Position numbers and translations under genes: made by a program | The notes under the pieces: generated by a model | Told to the model about the DNA's origin: nothing | The model's input: the letters and a program-made list of their open reading frames with translations, nothing else | Databases searched by the model: none | Origin: Desulfuromonas thiophila | GTDB taxonomy: Bacteria; Desulfobacterota; Desulfuromonadia; Desulfuromonadales; Desulfuromonadaceae | Direction of reading: 5' to 3' | DNA length: 64,000 nt | Assembly (NCBI RefSeq): GCF_900101955.1 | Contig: NZ_FNAQ01000011.1 | Location: 1-64,000, forward strand | Shown here: one piece after another, positions 61,203 through 64,000 of the stretch | How positions within the stretch are numbered: the stretch's first letter is position 1 | Layout of the letters: every line of letters begins with the position of its first letter

Positions 61203-62501
61203 GTGCAGACAGAATCCATAGAAAAATGCGGCGCCCTGCGGGGCGAGATCCGGGTGCCGGGTGATAAATCCATCTCGCATCGCAGTGTCATGTTCGGGGC
61301 GTTGGCACAGGGGCAGACGCGTGTGCGCGGTTTCCTGCGCGGCGAGGATAACCTGTCGACCCTGACGGCCTTCCGGGCCATGGGGATTGCCGTGGAGGAG
61401 CGACCCGATGGTGAGCTGCTGATTGAAGGTCGTGGCATGCAGGGTCTGAGCGAGCCGGCCGATGTGCTCGACTGCGGTAATTCCGGTACCACCATCCGGC
61501 TGATGAGTGGGCTGCTGGCCGGCCAGCGCTTCTTCAGCGTGCTGACCGGCGACCGCTATCTGCGGCGGCGTCCGATGGGACGGGTGTTGCAGCCGCTGGC
61601 GCAGATGGGGGCGCAGATCTGGGGCCGGCAACAGGGCCAATGTGCACCGCTGGCCATTGTTGGCCAGCCTCTCAAGGGTCTTAGCTATCAATCACCGGTG
61701 GCCAGCGCCCAGGTCAAGTCGGCCCTGCTGCTGGCGGGACTTTACGCCGAAGGGGAAACGCGGGTTTACGAACCCCATCTGTCGCGCGATCACAGCGAGC
61801 GCATGCTGCGTCATTTTGGTGTTACGGTGGACAGTTTTGCCGGCGGCGTCAGTATCGCGGGAGGGCAGAGCCTGCAGGCCCGCGATCTGGAGGTGCCCGG
61901 CGACATCTCTTCGGCGGCCTTTTTTCTGGTGGCCGCCCTGATCGTACCCGGTTCGGAATTGCTGATCCGCCAGGTCGGCGTCAATCCGACCCGTACCGGC
62001 ATTCTTGATATTCTGCGCGCCATGGGTGGGGATATCCGCTGCCTTGACGAACGTGAGCTGGGGGGCGAGCCGGTGGCCGACCTGCTGGTGCGCAGCAGCA
62101 CGCTCAAAGGCATCGAGATCGGTGGTGCGTTGGTACCACGGGCGATTGATGAATTCCCGGTTATCAGCGTGGCAGCGGCCTGTGCCGAAGGCACCACCGT
62201 TGTGCGCGATGCGCGCGAGCTGCGGGTCAAGGAGACCGATCGCATTGCGGCGATGGCGTCGGTGTTGCAGACCCTGGGGGTGACGGTGACAACCGCCGAT
62301 GATGGCATGACCATCTGTGGTCAGGAAACCTTCCAGGGCGGGCAGGTCGATTCCTGCGGCGATCATCGCATTGCCATGAGCGCTGCCATTGCCGGTTTGT
62401 GCGCTGGGACGGCCCTGACCATCCGTGATACCGCCTGCACCGAAACCTCGTTTCCGGGCTTCTGGCCGCTGTTGGCCGGACTGCGGCGCCAGGCCGTCTG
62501 A
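61203..62501 (+). CDS. aroA: 3-phosphoshikimate 1-carboxyvinyltransferase
   Basis: 432 residues from a GTG with GGGGAG upstream. It makes EPSP from shikimate-3-phosphate and PEP. Landmarks are VPGDKSISHRSVMFGALA, DCGNSGTTIRLMSGLLAGQ, YLRRRPMGRV and the late DHRIAMSAAIAGL. LKETDRIAA-like VKETDRIAAMASVL is present. It lies five bases after tyrA. Confidence 0.96.
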   Translation: MQTESIEKCGALRGEIRVPGDKSISHRSVMFGALAQGQTRVRGFLRGEDNLSTLTAFRAMGIAVEERPDGELLIEGRGMQGLSEPADVLDCGNSGTTIRLMSGLLAGQRFFSVLTGDRYLRRRPMGRVLQPLAQMGAQIWGRQQGQCAPLAIVGQPLKGLSYQSPVASAQVKSALLLAGLYAEGETRVYEPHLSRDHSERMLRHFGVTVDSFAGGVSIAGGQSLQARDLEVPGDISSAAFFLVAALIVPGSELLIRQVGVNPTRTGILDILRAMGGDIRCLDERELGGEPVADLLVRSSTLKGIEIGGALVPRAIDEFPVISVAAACAEGTTVVRDARELRVKETDRIAAMASVLQTLGVTVTTADDGMTICGQETFQGGQVDSCGDHRIAMSAAIAGLCAGTALTIRDTACTETSFPGFWPLLAGLRRQAV

Positions 62502-62554
62502 ATCCGGGGCTGACCCGGTGAATCCATGAACCTCTTGCGCAGGAGTGCTTCTTA

Positions 62555-63259
62555 TTGGCTAACGAAACGATGATCATTGCCATCGATGGTCCAAGTGGTT
62601 CGGGCAAGAGTACCCTGAGCCAGCGCCTGGCTCAGGCGCTGGATTTTGTCCATATCGACACCGGTGCCATGTATCGCAGTGTCGCGCTGGCCGCTCAGCA
62701 TGCTGGTATTGCACCGGACGATCACGAGCGGCTCGGACAGCTGTGTCGCCAGTTGCAGATCCGCTTTGCCCGGTGTGACGGTCAGGAACGGGTGTATCTC
62801 AATGGTGAAGATGTCAGTGAAGCCATTCGCACCCCGCAGATGAGTCTGCTGACCTCGAAGATTTCAGCCTCGCCCGCCGTGCGTCGGGCCATGGTTGAAC
62901 TGCAGCGGGCCATGGCGGTCGATCTCGATGTTGTGCTTGAAGGCCGCGATATCGGCACCGTGGTGTTCCCGGACGCTGACGTTAAATTCTTTCTCAGCGC
63001 CAGTGCCAAAACCCGCGGTCAGCGGCGCTACGAACAGTTGCGTAGCCGTGGTCTGGAGGTTTCCCTTGAGGACATTATCGATCAGGTAATCGCCCGTGAT
63101 GCAGCTGACAGTGCCCGTGACCATGCGCCTCTGCAGCAGGCTGCTGACGCGCTGGTTATTGATTCCACCAGTCTGAGCATTGAGCAGGTGCTGGAACGGA
63201 TGCTGCTCAGGGTGCAGCAGGTGCGCCAGGGCCACCACTGCGGCGGAAGGTGCGCATGA
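62555..63259 (+). CDS. cmk: Cytidylate kinase
   Basis: 234 residues. P-loop AIDGPSGSGKSTLSQRLAQ, DTGAMYRSVALAA and LEGRDIGTVVFPDADVKFFL are typical. It phosphorylates CMP/dCMP. A TTG start is used, with AGGAG nine bases upstream; an ATG five codons on is an alternative. aroA-cmk-ispH order is widely conserved. Confidence 0.95.
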   Translation: MANETMIIAIDGPSGSGKSTLSQRLAQALDFVHIDTGAMYRSVALAAQHAGIAPDDHERLGQLCRQLQIRFARCDGQERVYLNGEDVSEAIRTPQMSLLTSKISASPAVRRAMVELQRAMAVDLDVVLEGRDIGTVVFPDADVKFFLSASAKTRGQRRYEQLRSRGLEVSLEDIIDQVIARDAADSARDHAPLQQAADALVIDSTSLSIEQVLERMLLRVQQVRQGHHCGGRCA

Positions 63260-64000
63260 ACATTGTTCTGGCGCGCAGCGCCGGTTTCTGCTTTGGCGTC
63301 AAGCGAGCTGTCAACATGGCCTTTGCGGCCGCTGAACAGGCTGGGCCCATCTGTTCCCTGGGACCACTGATTCACTCGCCCCAACTGGTTGAACGGTTGC
63401 AGGGCGAAGGCGTGCGGGTGGTCGCTTCAGTGGCCGAGATGACTGGCGATGAAACCGTTATCATTCGTTCTCACGGGATTCGTCGCGAAGAGGAACAGCA
63501 GCTGCGCCAGCGTCAGCTGCCGCTGGTTGACGCAACCTGCCCCTTTGTTAAGAAGGCCCAGGAATACGCTGGTCTGCTCGGAGAGCAGGGCTATACCGTG
63601 GTCATTGTCGGAGAGCAGGAACATCCGGAGGTGCAGGGAATTGTTTCCTATGCCTGCAGCGATAGCGTCTATGTTGTGGCCGATGTTGCCGGTGCCCGCC
63701 AGGTTCCCTCGGGCCGGCGCCTTGGTCTGGTAGCCCAGACCACACAGGCCTATGAAAACTTTCGCGCCATCGCCATGGAGTTGCTTGGTCGCTGCAAGGA
63801 GTTGCGGGTGTTCAATACCATCTGCGACGCCACGGCGGTACGCCAGAACGAAGCGCGTGAACTGGCCGCCAGCGTTGATCGGATGCTGGTTATCGGCGGC
63901 CACAACAGTGCCAACACCAACCGCCTGGCGCGCATTTGCAGCGATATTCAGCCGCGCACCTTTCATATCGAAACCGCCAGTGAAATTGACCCGGCCTGGC
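63256..64000 (+). CDS. ispH: 4-hydroxy-3-methylbut-2-enyl diphosphate reductase, 3' end cut by window edge
   Basis: The frame is open to the right edge (248 residues seen of about 280-300, or more if fused to ribosomal protein S1 as in some relatives). The [4Fe-4S] ligands are in AGFCFGVKRAV, LVDATCPFVKKAQ and FNTICDATAVRQNEA; HSP and SHG histidine motifs are present. It catalyses the last step of the MEP isoprenoid pathway. The ATG overlaps the cmk stop (ATGA). Confidence 0.96.
   Translation, partial: MNIVLARSAGFCFGVKRAVNMAFAAAEQAGPICSLGPLIHSPQLVERLQGEGVRVVASVAEMTGDETVIIRSHGIRREEEQQLRQRQLPLVDATCPFVKKAQEYAGLLGEQGYTVVIVGEQEHPEVQGIVSYACSDSVYVVADVAGARQVPSGRRLGLVAQTTQAYENFRAIAMELLGRCKELRVFNTICDATAVRQNEARELAASVDRMLVIGGHNSANTNRLARICSDIQPRTFHIETASEIDPAW

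Overview
The window is a 64 kb piece of a GC-rich Gram-negative chromosome. The evidence is AsmA-type and lipoprotein envelope proteins, Hfq, sigma-54-type promoters and regulators, and many two-component proteins. Several gene strings resemble those of Desulfuromonadales/Geobacter-like bacteria (formerly Deltaproteobacteria): yicC-gmk-rpoZ-rel, a DHH-CBS-nucleotidyltransferase fusion next to an M50 protease with scpA-scpB-rluB, mutL-miaA-hfq followed by a PDZ/radical-SAM DUF512 gene, and pheA-tyrA-aroA-cmk-ispH. The lineage is inferred from gene content and remembered synteny, not from a search. No IS element, prophage, CRISPR array, rRNA or tRNA was found.

Positions 1-18250 are signalling genes. 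After a truncated AAA-ATPase-like gene at the left edge (minus), the plus strand carries a chemoreceptor, an HD-GYP response regulator, a CheY-like protein, and an apparent operon of periplasmic binding protein, multi-PAS histidine kinase and REC-HDOD regulator. A 34-codon remnant that looks like an internally deleted ridA follows. On the minus strand are an NtrC-type sigma-54 activator and an operon of CheB-CheR-PAS fusion, PAS-GGDEF-EAL protein and a small PAS/zinc-ribbon protein. A histidine kinase C-terminal remnant lies upstream of that operon. A good -24/-12 match precedes the chemoreceptor and a weaker one precedes the CheY-like gene.

Positions 18500-25822 are envelope genes: a large AsmA-like protein (minus), an unrecognised 138-residue protein, then a lipid-linked sugar-phosphate transferase, a membrane UDP-sugar 4,6-dehydratase and galE, a likely surface polysaccharide initiation module.

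Positions 25819-47201 are mostly housekeeping: yicC, gmk, rpoZ and rel; then on the minus strand rpmB, DUF523, purN and purM; then rimI, pyrK-pyrD, the DHH/CBS/tRNA nucleotidyltransferase fusion, an M50 protease, scpA, scpB, rluB, a TPR protein, an ExeA-like ATPase, mutL, miaA and hfq. Many neighbours overlap by ATGA or TGATG, which suggests translational coupling.

Positions 47310-64000 hold the radical SAM DUF512 protein, a TPR protein, a cysteine-cluster protein, a PilZ protein, tlyA, an SbcD-like protein that has lost its metal-binding motifs, an SbcC/YhaN-like ATPase, a HIT protein, a second RelA/SpoT homologue, a polysaccharide deacetylase, a Bax-like lipoprotein, a YjbQ protein and the aromatic amino acid string pheA-tyrA-aroA, then cmk and ispH (cut by the right edge).

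The most interesting points are: two RelA/SpoT homologues with complementary defects, one with an altered hydrolase motif and the other with a degenerate synthetase; a full-length Mre11/SbcD-type protein with all catalytic motifs eroded but still coupled to its ATPase partner; the miniature ridA remnant with its own ribosome binding site and terminator; and a 13-base dyad placed inside a putative promoter spacer.
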